A stretch of DNA of 64,000 nt. Origin: Lotus japonicus. Lineage: Eukaryota; Streptophyta; Magnoliopsida; Fabales; Fabaceae. Below are positions 10,296 through 21,427 of this stretch, piece after piece. The notes beneath the pieces were generated by a model. That model was given only the letters and a program-made list of their open reading frames with translations, ran no database searches and was not told the DNA's origin. The stretch's first letter is position 1. The number at the start of each line of letters is the position of its first letter. Both the position numbers and the translations under genes were made by a program. The stretch covers positions 48,536,066-48,600,065 of the forward strand of contig NC_080042.1 in NCBI RefSeq assembly GCF_012489685.1, written 5' to 3'.

Positions 10296-10688
10296 ATGGC
10301 ATCACACATGGTAGCACTGGAAGAGCTCAGAAGGAAGGCCTTTGAGGAGGATATGTTCCTTAATATAAGGCATCCAGAGGGTACAAGGACCATATCAGAG
10401 CTGACAAGGACATTGCTAGAAGAGGACCTGCGTCCAGAGTTGAAGAGAGACTTAGAAGAATTCCTTGCCTTCGTAAAGAAAGTGCAAGAACTCAGCCAGC
10501 TTGAACTGAAGCTGCTGGAAGAAAAAGAAATTATGGAGAAGAAGCTCAAGACTGCAGAAGAAATTCTAGAGAGGGATGAGCTAAATGCCAGTCTCAACAA
10601 CATCCAGTATGCACTGGATCGGCTGGAGAAGGAAAGGTCAGAGCAGCGCCAAGAGTGCAGAAGAATGAGGAGGGATCCTCAATTCTAG
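10296..10688 (+). CDS. 130-residue coiled-coil protein, antisense to copia A
   Basis: This ORF runs opposite to gag-pol, between the env-like ORF and the 3' LTR. The product starts MASHMVALEELRRKAFEED, has an FLNIRHPEG turn, and is then almost all charged helix (LELKLLEEKEIMEKKLK, LDRLEKER) with a basic end RQECRRMRRDPQF. Coiled coil is likely. No enzyme motif, signal peptide or membrane segment is visible. The copy in copia B has the same length with no gaps and about 70% identical residues, although B is badly decayed elsewhere. A TATA box and conserved upstream block precede both. AATAAAG at about 10738 could be a poly(A) signal. I do not recognise the family. Confidence 0.65.
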   Translation: MASHMVALEELRRKAFEEDMFLNIRHPEGTRTISELTRTLLEEDLRPELKRDLEEFLAFVKKVQELSQLELKLLEEKEIMEKKLKTAEEILERDELNASLNNIQYALDRLEKERSEQRQECRRMRRDPQF

Positions 10689-10895
10689 AATGTAGGGAAA
10701 AGAAAGAAATGTATGATGTAAAAGCATGTTGATTTTGAATAAAGAAAATATTTTGCAAACACAGAATGACAATTATATATATATATGCATAAGTAAACAC
10801 AAACGAACAAAACAGAAAAACTAAAGTAACTTAAAGAAAATAAACAGAAGTTAACAAAATAGAAGTTAAGAGAGAAAGACGAAGAGATCCTAAGA

Positions 10896-13784
10896 CTAGG
10901 GTTTATCAGATCGACGCAGAAGTTCCATCATCATTTGCTTCATGTCAATTAGCATAGACTCATGAGTGTCAAGACGTTGTTCCATGATGTCGAGTCTGGA
11001 CGAGCTTGACTGTGTAGAGCTTGAAGGAACAAACTGAGCAGCTTGAGGAGCTGGAATGGAAGCAGAAGCAGCAGGAGTAAACACTACTGGTGCAAGTGCT
11101 TGGCATCTAAGGGCCTCAGCCTCAGCTTCAAGTCGTTCTGCCTCTAATCTGGCTTGTTCAGCTTGAGCTGCTGCTTGACGTGCAGCTTCTTCTGCTTGCT
11201 CTTGCTTTCGTCTGGCCTCTTCAACAGCTTCAAGAAGCTTATGTCTCTGTTGTTGTTCATGAAGAGCCACCCTTCTTGCAAATCTCTGCTTTGCAGCATC
11301 GATCCTCTGATTCCTTTCTGCAGTCAGATGCTGCATCATAATGGGAACCTGAGCTACTAGCCAAGTGCTCAGACTGTTCCACTCTTCAGCCACAGAATCA
11401 GCATTCTCACTCAGGTCAGTCTGACCTTGTACATTGCGTAGCATCAAAGAAGCTTCATGATTTAAAATATTGATGCACTCAGAGAGAGAGGTGGGTCTGA
11501 GGTGAGTGTAGGGAACTATAGAGAGGTTGGTTTCTAGAGAGGCTGGGTGATTGCTACTGTGAGCTTTAGAGGCACCTTGGGGAGAGCCAAAGTCAAAGGT
11601 TTGGACATGAGGTTCAGAGGCTCCAAGGTGTGGTTCTGAAGTGTCAACCAGAGGATTGGGTGATCTAACCGAAGAGTGGTTAGGCACAGATTGTTCTGGG
11701 TCTGGTTGAACTGGCTCTTGTTGGACAGGGTCAGGTTGTGCCTGTTGAGCCAAAGGGTCTGCCACATGTAAGGGATTGGCCAAGATAGGTTCATCTGGGT
11801 CAACTAGATGTTCAGGTCTAGGGCCAGGATATCTCCTAGGGCTTGGACAAGTGAGGTAATACTCTTCTAGGGTAGACACCTTTTCTTTTCTCACCTCCAT
11901 GAATTTTCTAATTGATTCAGAGTTATTGGAAGGGGAGGAGTCAGCAACATTTGTTGGGAATGATACAGGTGTATAGGCAGTGGAGGAGTCTGTATCAGTG
12001 GTTCTGGCAGCTTTACGTGCTGATGCTCTGGGGACAGAGTGATCAGACGTTCTGGGATCAGGTTCTGTTTGGGTAAGAACTGGTTGGTCAGGGATGATGG
12101 GTTCAGAGGTTAATGGGTTGTATTGGATGGTAATGGGAGAGGTTGGTTCATCCTGTCTAGATGGTTGGTTCTGAAGCATGTTCCAGAGAGGTACTTCATT
12201 TGGAGAAGGTTGGAAAAATGAAGACCTTGGTGAATGGGGTGGAGAAGTGGTTTGTGCAGCTGGTTGGGATTCGGGAATAGGAGTGAGTGGGTTTGAAGAT
12301 CGTTTGAGCATAGCAGAGATGGGGAGTGCATCAAATAAATTCAAATCATCATCAGAATCAACAGCACACTTACGTGATGATTGTGCTGATGACCTAGTCA
12401 CTCTGGAAGGAGTTTCAATCCTTCTGATCACTTGAGCAGCTGGTTCCACCCGTGTAGGCTTTACCACAATTCTGACCTGCTTCTTCTTCTTCTTGGGAGG
12501 AGAAGGACCATCCTCATTATCACCATCATCACCATCATCTGGCTTGCTGGTATCATCATGTTTCCTCTTTGGCTGGTCAGCCTTCTTCTTCTTTTTCAGA
12601 GGGACATCAAATTCCTCAGAGGATTCTTCTAAGACCATCTTCCTCTGCTTTTTCCTCTTGGGAGGAGAGTCAAACTCTGGAGCTGGAGGCAGCAGTCTGA
12701 AGAATTCATCGACATCAATCTCAAAGCCTTGTGCCCTTAGATCTTGTACATAGCACCTGATAGCTTCTGGATTGTCTGCCTGGGTCCACAAAGGGTAGTC
12801 GTTCAGAGGCACCCTTCTCTGTCTAATTTCAGAAGATGTATCTTCATGAGCTGGGGCAATCTTCTTCTGGACCAAACCCATCTTCTTCAGAGAATTGGCA
12901 GTGAAGACATCACTGACGATGGTGGTCAGATCCTCTGTGCATCCAGCATTGACCAGATCTTGCACAAGGTTGCTCTCAATGAAGAGATCTGATAGCAATC
13001 TCCCAAAGGGGATATACTTGATGGCGGACTTGATGGAGGCAGTAGTTCTAGACTTCTTGATACACTCCTTCAAGTAAGAGAACAGGAAGAAAGGGAGGCA
13101 GATTTTCTTCTTGTCTTGGATGAAAACCAGCATTGCCTTCTGGCAGAAGTTGATGTTATCTGGGGAACTGCCTTTTGGCCTCTGGTTGATACAGTGCAGC
13201 AGAATCTTGTGCCAGATTCTGAGCTTGGGATGAAGATCCACCACCTTGTAATCAGTCTTGCCCGGTTTGTATGTGGTGTACAGGGCCTTGTTGGTCTCAT
13301 CCTTCGTTTTGGGTTTCAGCTTCGATTCAGTGAATTGAAATCGATACCCACGGGCAGTTTCTACACCCAGCAGATTCACGAATGACTTCTCAGTAATTAT
13401 GATTCGCCTTCCAGCAATGTGGGAGACCACCTGAGTGTCATCGCAGTCAGCGTGCTCCTAGAACTCCTTAACCAGTTTGTCATACACCGTTCCTCGAAGC
13501 CTGTTGAAGTAATTCTCCCAGTCCTGAACACGGACTTCAGGACGAAGATCATACCCATTTCCAGCAAGATTGTCGAGGTCGAATCTCCATTATGCCAGTA
13601 CTTGAAGTTCTTCAGGAGCGTATACGTAGTGAACGGCACAGCCCCGTTCTGCAATCGGAATTATCTGCTCTTGAACTTGACTTTGAGCAGGAGCTTCAGG
13701 ACCCAATTGGCCTGTTGCTTGACCCACTACCATGTGAGGGAACCTGGTTGCTTCAGCGGCTTCAGGCCTGGTTTGTCTCACCAT
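10896..13784 (-). pseudogene. Env-like ORF of copia A
   Basis: This is the extra ORF after pol found in many Sireviruses, often called env-like. The start ATG is at 13784 (MVRQTRPEAAEATRF). An N-terminal region with ELQVLA and YFNRLRG leads into a conserved globular part (IAGRRIIITEKSFVNLLG, IWHKILLHCINQRPKGSS, LPFFLFSYLKECI) like the plant transposon-protein domain. Lysine-rich stretches (KKKKQ, nuclear-signal-like), a long Pro/Ser-rich middle and a C-terminal Gln/Glu/Ala coiled coil ending LLRRSDKP follow. No signal peptide, membrane span or furin site is visible, so a true envelope role is doubtful. Two in-frame stops (13590-13592 and 13458-13460) break the first third; the remaining 844 codons are open. 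Confidence 0.8.
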
Positions 13785-13941
13785 TGTTGGAGCGGTTGAA
13801 GGTTTAGGGTTGAAGATGAAGTTGAAAGATGAATAGAGAGCGAGAGAGAAATCTTGGGTAAGAGGTATTGGAAAACTGAAGAGAGAGAGTGTAAAACCGT
13901 AAGTGTAGGAGAACGTGTGTGTATAGTGGGTTTTGACAAAT

Positions 13942-13981
13942 AACCGTTGTTGATTCAAAAAGTAATTTAAAATCAACGGTT
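13942..13981 (-). repeat. Conserved inverted repeat upstream of env-like ORF (copia A)
   Basis: Arms AACCGTTGTTGATT and AATCAACGGTT enclose a short A/T-rich loop, about 160 bp before the env-like ATG. The same arms occur at the same place in copia B (50092-50130). It could form an RNA hairpin between pol and the env-like ORF; its role is unknown. Confidence 0.6.
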
Positions 13982-14224
13982 AAAAATTAAAGATAGATGT
14001 TAACAGGAAATACACATATCACACGCAGGAGAGAAGCACATCAACACTCATTATGACAGACTGTCACACGGGCACAAGGAACTATGCATCAGAGATACTG
14101 ACACACGTTTACTGTCTCAGCTTCAGAGTCAGCACCAGTGGGTACATAAACTCTGATAGAGTTACCTTCTGGACTAGACATCTTCTGATAAAGAAGTATC
14201 ATAGTCAGAGGTTCTGATCCATCT

Positions 14225-17200
14225 TCATGCTGGACAAAAGTCCATATTCAGATTTTTCAGAATGAAATTAAATCTATCCTCTGCTAAGGGCTTTGTAAAG
14301 ATATCTGCCCATTGATGGTCAGTATCAACAAACTTCAGAAGAAGTACGCCCTTCTGTACATAATCTCTAATAAAATAATACTTTACCTCAATGTGCTTTG
14401 CCCTTGAATGTAAGATAAGATTCTTACTCAATGAAATTGCAGCAGTGTTATCACAATAGATTGGGATATTGCTCTCAAGGATCTGATAATCCTCCAGCTG
14501 ATGTTTCATCCAGAGCATCTGAGTGCTGCATATTGCTGCTGAGATATATTCTGCCTCTGCAGTTGATAGTGCAATGGTTGATTGCCTCTTGCTTGCCCAT
14601 GAGACTAAGTTGCTTCCCAGAAATTGACAATTTCCAGAAGTGCTTTTTCTCTCTGTTCTATCTCCAGCATAATCAGCATCACAATAACCTGAAAGCTTAT
14701 ACTCTGATGTTTTCTTATACATCAATCCAAGGTTAGTGGTACCTTTCAGATACCTTAGGATCCTCTTAACAACAGTTAAGTGGGTTTCCCTTGGATCTGA
14801 TTGGAAACGAGCACATAAGTGAACACTAAACAATATATCTGGCCTAGATGCAGTTAAGTATAGAAGTGAACCTATCATACCACGATAGAGCTTCTGACAT
14901 ACTTTACCACTTTCATCTTCTTTCTCCAGAATGCATGTAGGATGCATTGGAGTCTTGGCCACTGTAGATTCCAGCATATTGAACTTCTTCAGAAGTTCTT
15001 TAGTGTACTTGCTCTGATGAATATATGTTCCTTCTGGTGTTTGATCAACTTGTATTCCTAGAAAGTACTTGAGTTCTCCCATCATACTCATCTCGAATTC
15101 AGCCTGCATTATCTCAGAAAATTCTTTGCATAGAGATTGATTAGCAGAACCAAATATAATATCATCAACATAAATTTGGACAATTAAGATATCATCTTTG
15201 TAAGTTTTGCAAAAGAGAGTTGTATCTACTTTACCCCTTACAAACTTATTCTCCAGAAGGAATGAGCTGAGTCTCTCATACCATGCTCTGGGAGCTTGCT
15301 TCAGACCATAGAGTGATTTCTTCAATTTGAACACATGGTCTGGGTTTTTCTCAGCCTCAAAACCTGGAGGTTGATGAACGTAGACTTCCTCTGATATATA
15401 TCCATTTAGGAAGGCACTCTTAACATCCATCTGATGTAGAATTATGTTGTGATTTACTGAGAATGAGATCAACAATCTGATTGCTTCTAGTCTAGCTACT
15501 GGAGCAAAAGTTTCTGTGTAGTATATTCCTTCCTGCTGACTGTAGCCTTGAGCAACTAGCCTTGCCTTGTTTCTTACTACATCTCCTTTCTCATTCAACT
15601 TGTTTCTGAACACCCATTTTGTTCCAATAACATGGACACTCTCAGGCTTCTTCACTAAGCTCCAAACATCGTTCTTGGAGAATTGATTCAATTCTTCTTC
15701 CATGGCCAGAATCCAGTCTTTGTCCTGAAGAGCTTCATCAATTGACTTGGGTTCAATTAAGGACACCAAACCTTTCAGACTAAGCAAGGTCTCTTCAGAT
15801 GGTCTGAAGGCTGATCTGGTTCTGACTGGTTCATCTTTGTTGCCCATAATCAATTCCTTAGGGTGAGCTGCAGTGATTCTGCTCTTCTTCAGAGTTTGTG
15901 AATCAGAGGGACCAGCTTCTTCTTCTGGATCATCTTCCTCTGGCTCAACTTCCTCTGGAGCTTTGCCTTTGTCAGAAACATTTATACTTAAATCTGCAAA
16001 TTTCTCAACTAGCTTTGACTGGTCAGAGTAAAGCTTATCGTCAAATCTGACATGAATAGATTCTTCAATAGTCTTAGCATCAGTATTATAAAATCTAAAA
16101 CCTTTAGATCTCTTAGAATAACCAAGTAATAGACATTTAGAAGACTTAGCATCAAATTTATACAATCTATCCTTAGCATTGAGAACATAACAAACACAAC
16201 CAAAAGGATGAAAGTAAGAAATGTTGGGTTTTATGTTCTTCCACAATTCATAGGGAGTCTTATTCAGAATTGGTCTCACAGAGATTCTGTTCTGAATGTA
16301 ACACGCTGTGTTTACTGCCTCTGCCCAAAAGTGCTTAGCCATGCCAGTTTCTTGGAGCATGGTTCTAGCCATCTCCTGAAGAGTTCTGTTCTTCCTCTCA
16401 ACAACACCATTCTGTTGAGGAGTTCTGGGACAAGAGAAATCATGTGCAATTCCATAGGAATCAAACAGACTCTCAAACTTGTCATTCTCAAACTCTAAAC
16501 CATGGTCACTTCTGACACGCACAATCCTACAAGCCTTCTCGTTTTGCACTTGGGCTATGAAGGTAGAGAACACAACATGAGACTCATCCTTGCGGGTTAG
16601 AAACTTTACCCATGTCCAGCGGCTATAGTCGTCAACAATGACCATCCCATATCTCTTGCCACCTATAGACTCAGTTTTTACTGGTCCAAAAAGGTCGATA
16701 TGCAGAAGTTCCAACGGCCTTGAGGTTGAGACAACATTCTTAGCCTTGAAATGGACTTTTGTGAATTTGCCTTTCTGACATGCTTCACAAAGAGCGTCTG
16801 AAGCGAACTTCAGAGTGGGCAAGCCCCTGACAAGGTTTAGCTTGCTCAGCTGAGAAATCTTTCTCATACTGGCATGCCCTAACCGTCTATGCCATACCCA
16901 TTGCTCTTCATTAATAGACAGAAAGCACTTCACATTCTGAGCCTCCAACTCAGATAATCTGATCTTATATATGTTGTTCTTCCTCTTGCTGTTAAACAGA
17001 ACAGAGCCATCGATCTGACTTACAGCCCAGCAGGACTTTTGATTAAAGATAACATCATAACCCTTGTCAGCTAATTGACTTATAGACAATAAGTTATGTA
17101 CCAACAATTTTACCCTTTTCGTTGCCACCAAAACCAACTTCGCCTCCAGGCTTAAGTTTTAGCTCTTGGAACATACGCCTTTCTCCCGTCATGTGACTCG

Positions 17201-17264
17201 AGCATCCACTGTCCAGATACCATGATTGGTGTTTCAGTGGAGCTATCAAGGATATCTGCAACAT
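14225..17264 (-). pseudogene. Pol polyprotein of copia A (protease, integrase, RT, RNase H)
   Basis: The pol frame opens with ATG at 17264. Protease carries WYLDSGCS. A 65-bp deletion near 17104 relative to copia B then shifts the frame, after which 970 codons are open from 17137 to 14225. Domains by residue of that stretch: pre-integrase zinc region (HRRLGHAS near 83, CEACQKGKF), integrase core (IDLFGP, VDDYSRW, then [19 protein letters not shown]) at about 140-300, reverse transcriptase ([35 protein letters not shown], catalytic YVDD) at about 500-740, and RNase H ([23 protein letters not shown]) to the end. In the integrase core HGLEFEN replaces HGGEFEN of copia B. Pol lies in a different frame from gag, overlapping it. 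Confidence 0.9.
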
Positions 17265-19058
17265 AGATAATCTTATCCTTAGGTACCCACTTTCTGGGTC
17301 CTCTTTTGTTAGTTACCCCAGAGGTTCTGATCACCTTGGGTTTCTCAACATGATAATGTAAAGGAATTTTTGCATGATATTTAGACATAGAGAAAGATCC
17401 CTTTTTAAGAGGAGGTTTAGCAACTTCAGCAGGTAAAGGATCAGGCAATATGGTACCAGAGGGAACAAAGCATTCATACAAGGATTTAGCTTTAGATACA
17501 GAAGGCTCATTTCTAATTGGTTTAGAATAGCCAATGCCATGCATTCTATTTCTGCTCACGCCATAGATCAATGAAGCCATTAAGCTTCTATCTACGCTTT
17601 TAGCCAGGAATCTTTGAAAAGACTTTTCATACTTAGATTCAGGCTTACTATCAGAGGCATCGCAGACAATAACTTCTTCTAACTTAGCAATTTGATTCTT
17701 AAGCACAGAGTTAGAATTAACTAAAGCATGGTTATCATTTTTCAAATCAGATATGATTTTCTCATGTTCAGAAGGAGTTTTAGAAACAACAGATAAGTTC
17801 TTTTTCAGCTTCTTATGCTTAGACAACAAAGAGTTATACTTATCCATAATATCAGACAAAGCATGTTTCAGTTCAGAGGTAGAGAAAGAAGCGAATACCT
17901 CATTTTCATCGTCTGAATTAGGATCTCCTTCTGATTCTGAGTCAGAGTCAACAGCTTCCTTTGACTCTGCTCCTTTGTTCTTGACAATGGCCATGAGTCC
18001 TTGGACTTCACCATCAGAGTCAACATCCTCTGACTCTGATTCATCAAAAGTCACCATCAGACTTTTCTTGGTCTTGAAGTGCTTCTTTGGCTTCTTGTCC
18101 TTCTTCAATTTTGGACAGTCACTTTTGTAGTGCCCAGATTCTTTGCACTCAAAGCAAGTGACTTCCTTAAGTGAGGACTTCTTCTGACCTGAGGATTCAG
18201 CCTTTCCTTTAGCCTTTCCAGAGCCTTTGTACTTGCTCTGCCTATGCTTCCAGATTCGGTTGAGTCTTTTAGAGATCAGAGTCAGCTCATCTTCATCAGA
18301 ATCTTCTGATGCTTCTTCAGGTTCTTCTTCTTCAGCTTGAAGAGCTTTTGACTTCTCTGCTTTAGCCTTCTCAGACTTGGATTTTAAGGCTATTGACTTC
18401 TTCCTCAGATCCTGAATCTCTGAGCGCTTCAGCTCATGGCACTTCAGTATGCTGATGAGTTCTTCTAAACTCATATGCTCAACATCTCTTGTGAGCTCTA
18501 TTGAAGTCACCAAGGGCATCCAGCTTTCAGGAAGACATCTGATGACCCTAATGACATGATCTTTAGTTGTGTAGCTCTTGTTGAGAGGTCGTATTCCAGC
18601 TACAAGCAACTGAAATCTGGAAAACATTTCCTCAATGGACTCGTTTGGCTCCATGACGAAGGATTCATACTTTTGGATCAAAGACAACGCCTTTGATTCT
18701 TTAACTTTCTTGTTTCCTTCATGAGACATCTTCAGAGATTCAAAAATTCCTTTTGCATACTCACGATCTGTAATCTTCTGGTACTCTTCGTAGGAAATAG
18801 CACTTAGAAGAATTGCTCTAGCTTTGTGATGTTGTGAGTATAGCTTCTTTTGATCTGCATTCATCTCTGACCTTGGGATCTTCTTGCCTTCTGCATCAAC
18901 TAGACGCTCATAGCCATCACAATAATATCCCAGAGATCTGCATCAAAACCCAGAAAGAAACTTTCAAGTCTATCTTTCAAATATTCGAATCTTTGACCGT
19001 CGAACATGGGAGGCTTTGCATTGTAACCATCTCTTTGAGTTTCACTGGTGGTAGCCAT
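17152..19058 (-). pseudogene. Gag of copia A
   Basis: The start ATG is at 19058 (MATTSETQRDGYNAKPPMF), just after the primer site. It contains the copia gag helical region (SFFLGFDADLWDII, KAKAILL-type helices, MEPNESIEEMFSRF), one CCHC zinc knuckle (CFECKESGHYKSDC) that binds RNA, acidic Ser/Glu/Asp-rich stretches, and a C-terminal segment ending YVPRAKT at 17152. A one-base loss near 18925, compared with copia B, breaks the first part; from 18864 it is open for 570 codons. The end overlaps the protease region of pol in another frame. Confidence 0.88.
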
Positions 19059-19116
19059 TGTTTTTCACACCGGCCCGGATCACTGAACACTGTTAGGTGT
19101 GGTAATCAGAACTTGT

Positions 19117-19128
19117 GCTCTGATACCA
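19117..19128 (-). other. Primer-binding site of copia A
   Basis: The minus strand reads TGGTATCAGAGC two bases inside the 5' LTR. This is complementary to the 3' end of plant initiator Met-tRNA, the minus-strand primer. Confidence 0.9.
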
Positions 19129-19130
19129 AT

Positions 19131-20342
19131 TGAAGGTATGAAAAACGGTAGAAAGGGGGGGGGGGGTTTGAATAACGTTTTTAAATAAAAACTTCCACCT
19201 TAAAGATTTTAACAAATCTTTCGAGACTTAAGTGCTAAAGATAAGAGATAGAAAAGCACACAAGGATTTTTATCCTGGTTCACTTGATAAATCCCTCAAG
19301 CTAATCCAGTCCACCCGTCAAGGTGATTTCTTCCTTCTTAGAATGAAGGCAATCCACTAATCAGGTAAAGTGTTACAACTGCACTTGAAACCTACAAGTG
19401 ACTAACAATTACACTGACTTAGCTCACACTAAGATTCACTCTCTTAGTCTTCTCTAGGATCCGATCAACCTTGATCTCCTAAAGGAACTAAACAAACTGT
19501 TTATCAAAGAATGTTTACAAGAGATTTGCTTCTAAAAAGCTAATAGTAAACACAAAGAATTCAGATGAAAGAATGCTTGAAGGTTTTTGAATATATCTTG
19601 TGCTTGAGTAAATTCTTCCAACCGCATCTTTCAATCTTCAGCCTCTATTTATACTCCAAGGATTAGGGTTTGAGCGCTGCATGGAAATGCTACCGTTGGA
19701 GGGCAGTTCTCGAAATTCCAGCTTCTGTTGTGGCTGAGAACAATAGGTAGGTCGTCAAGATGGTACAGTTAGTTTTGTACTTGGATAGTGACTTGACCTT
19801 TAAACCTAGGAGACTTCTGATCAGGGGAATGCTTCATGTTGGAACTTGTGAAGCCGGTTGATCAGAGTCAGAGGGAAAGCACAGATCCTTTGGACGTTGT
19901 ATCTTCTGATTCTGAACTCAGAGGGAAGTACATGGTCTTCAGAGTTTCTTGCTTCTGGACATCAGAGTTTCCACTATTCAGCTTCTGGATCTTCAGAGTC
20001 TTCTACACCATCAGAACATCTGAACCTTCAGTGTTTCTTGGTTATCAGAACTTCTGGATCTTCAGAACTTCTAGTGACTGAGTCCTTATCAGAGCTTGTA
20101 TAACTTCAGATCTTCTGAAGCATTTCTATTGTTCATAGGGAACATAGATGTTGCGAAAGCGTTGCTTGGGTCACTCTTTAAGCACAGTGCTTCTGATTTG
20201 TGTGAGATTGAATAGAGGTCAGAGCCTGTAAATAGCACACTCAGAAAACACGTTAGAGTACCATAATTGTTCATATCAAAAGGTTAACTTGTAATCATCA
20301 AAACATAAGAGTTGTACTACACGATCAAAACTTGATCTTACG
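19131..20342 (-). repeat. 5' LTR of copia A (1212 bp)
   Basis: It starts TGAAGGTATG on the plus strand and ends CTTACG, so the terminal A seen in the other LTR has become G. A minus-strand TATA box (TATAAATAG, complement of 19645-19653) should drive the element. A poly-G/C run near 19157 is longer than in the other LTR. Confidence 0.95.
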
Positions 20343-21012
20343 GCCAAGAATCTGCGACCAAGAAGCATAGGTCGCCACTGCAAAAGAACGAATTTGGAGG
20401 CTTCCGTGGAGGCCTTCCTGCTCCGTCAATTGCTGAATCACCACCACAATCACCAAGAACACCGCCGCTGAGCATAGAGTTCTCAATTTTGGGCGAAACC
20501 GCAAACCTTAAATCGCTGATTTGGGGGAAAAAAATTTCGAGCCCTAAATCATGAAATTGGGGTAGAACGACATTGAATTGAGGAAGAACGACATTGATTT
20601 TGGGAAGAACGCTGGATTCGTTCAAGAACCCAAACGAAAACGCCTTTGAAGAACCGAAGAAGACGGTGACCGTCGCTGATTGTTCGTACTTCTCCGCTGC
20701 ATCTTCTTCAGCCTCAGCCGCAGCACGCTCTCGTTCTGCTCCCGCTTCTCGTTCTACCACCGCTACTGCTTCTTGCTCCTCTGCGGCCATGGCCTCGCGC
20801 TCCGCCGCGACTTCATGTTCAGCGACTGTTGCCGCTTTGGCTTCGTACGGCTCGTACGCAGCCATCTACTGCTCATATTCGGCCACATGCCGCTCATACT
20901 CCGCTGCCACTTCTTCTCGCTGGCAAACTTCTTCACGTCAGCGAGCTACTTCATGGGAACGCTTCAAGGATTCATCAAGCCTGTCAATGGCTTTCCACCA
21001 ATCTGCATCCAT
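20343..21012 (-). pseudogene. Glu/Ala-rich coiled-coil ORF of element T (main part)
   Basis: The start ATG at 21012 lies 44 bp inside the primer site (MDADWWKAIDRLDESLKRSH). A long helix rich in Ala, Glu, Arg and Gln follows (REEVCQREEVAAEYERH, AAEREAMAAEEQEA), then a less regular segment (LPQFHDLGLEIFFPQ) and RPPRKPPN. The frame continues across the copia A target site to 8164, 259 codons in all counting the two in-frame stops (TGA after SHEVAR and TAG after AEYEQ). It could be a nucleic-acid or capsid-associated coiled-coil protein, but no known catalytic or CCHC motif is present. I do not assign a function. Confidence 0.6.
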
Positions 21013-21055
21013 TTTTTTTCTTTTTGATTTTCTGGTTCAGGTGCACCAGATCGGT

Positions 21056-21067
21056 GCTCTGATACCA
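21056..21067 (-). other. Primer-binding site of element T
   Basis: The minus strand reads TGGTATCAGAGC, complementary to initiator Met-tRNA, directly inside the right LTR. It fixes the orientation of the element as minus strand. Confidence 0.9.
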
Positions 21068-21068
21068 A

Positions 21069-21223
21069 TGTTAGGGATAGAATTAGGGAGAGAGGGAAGA
21101 ACAGAGAGAATAGAGAGGGAAACAAGGGAAAAGGAGTATCATTATCATTAACAACATACCAATTACATAGTGTATTCACCTTATATAACTAACTAGACTC
21201 CTAACCCAAATGCATGTGTAACA
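21069..21223 (-). repeat. 5' LTR of element T (155 bp)
   Basis: TGTTAGGGATAG to GTGTAACA, nearly identical to 6594-6747 and followed by the CATAC duplication at 21224-21228. Confidence 0.9.
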
Positions 21224-21427
21224 CATACCAAGCCCTAGGTGCTTGCTTTAATCCATACAAAGTTTTTCTCAACTTGTATACATGGTCTGGAAAAGTTGGA
21301 TCGATGAAGTCTTTTGGTTGTTCCACATAAACCTCCTAATTCAGATAGCCATTCAAAAATGCAATTTTCACATCCATCTAATACAATCTGAACTTTAGTA
21401 GACATGCTACTTGATGTGCCAAACTGC
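21224..21427 (-). pseudogene. Copia C reverse transcriptase, upstream fragment
   Basis: On the minus strand this reads FRLY-stop-[44 protein letters not shown], which joins exactly to the fragment at 5943-6588 once T and one CATAC copy are removed. Two in-frame stops are present. Homology fades near 21427, where copia C appears truncated. Confidence 0.8.

Larger units (their letters stand above)
8276..20342 (-). mobile_element. Copia A: complete 12.1-kb Sirevirus (SIRE/Maximus type)
   Basis: The element is delimited by GCCAA duplications (8271-8275, 20343-20347) and LTRs of 1208 and 1212 bp. Order on the minus strand: 5' LTR, initiator-Met primer site, gag, pol, env-like ORF, then an ORF on the opposite strand, repeated GGGGGAG tracts and the 3' LTR. 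This order, with integrase before reverse transcriptase and repeated purine tracts, is characteristic of Sireviruses. The two LTRs differ at about 20 positions by eye. Lesions are few: a gag frameshift, a 65-bp deletion at the protease/integrase boundary and two stops in the env-like ORF. Pol is open for 970 codons. Confidence 0.95.
6594..21223 (-). mobile_element. Element T: small non-autonomous LTR element with copia A inside
   Basis: It is bounded by CATAC target duplications (6589-6593 and 21224-21228) inside copia C's reverse transcriptase, and has LTRs of 154 and 155 bp starting TGTTAGGG and ending GTAACA. The minus-strand orientation follows from the initiator-Met primer site by the right LTR and the purine tract by the left LTR. 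Without copia A the element is about 2.6 kb. It encodes no gag, integrase or reverse transcriptase that I can recognise, only a Glu/Ala-rich ORF, so it resembles a TRIM or small LARD that depends on enzymes supplied in trans. Confidence 0.85.

Noticed and set aside
12178..12753. Plus-strand ORFs opposite the env-like ORF of copia A
   Set aside because: They have no counterpart with conserved sequence in copia B and follow from the Pro/Lys-rich composition of the sense ORF.
10896..13784. True viral envelope gene in copia A (and B)
   Set aside because: No signal peptide, membrane span or cleavage site is visible; lysine-rich and coiled-coil parts suggest a nuclear or structural protein.
20594..21151. 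185-codon plus-strand Ser/Ala/Thr-rich ORF
   Set aside because: It is the shadow of the Glu/Ala-rich minus-strand ORF of element T, whose start, primer-site context and continuity across the copia A site are better.
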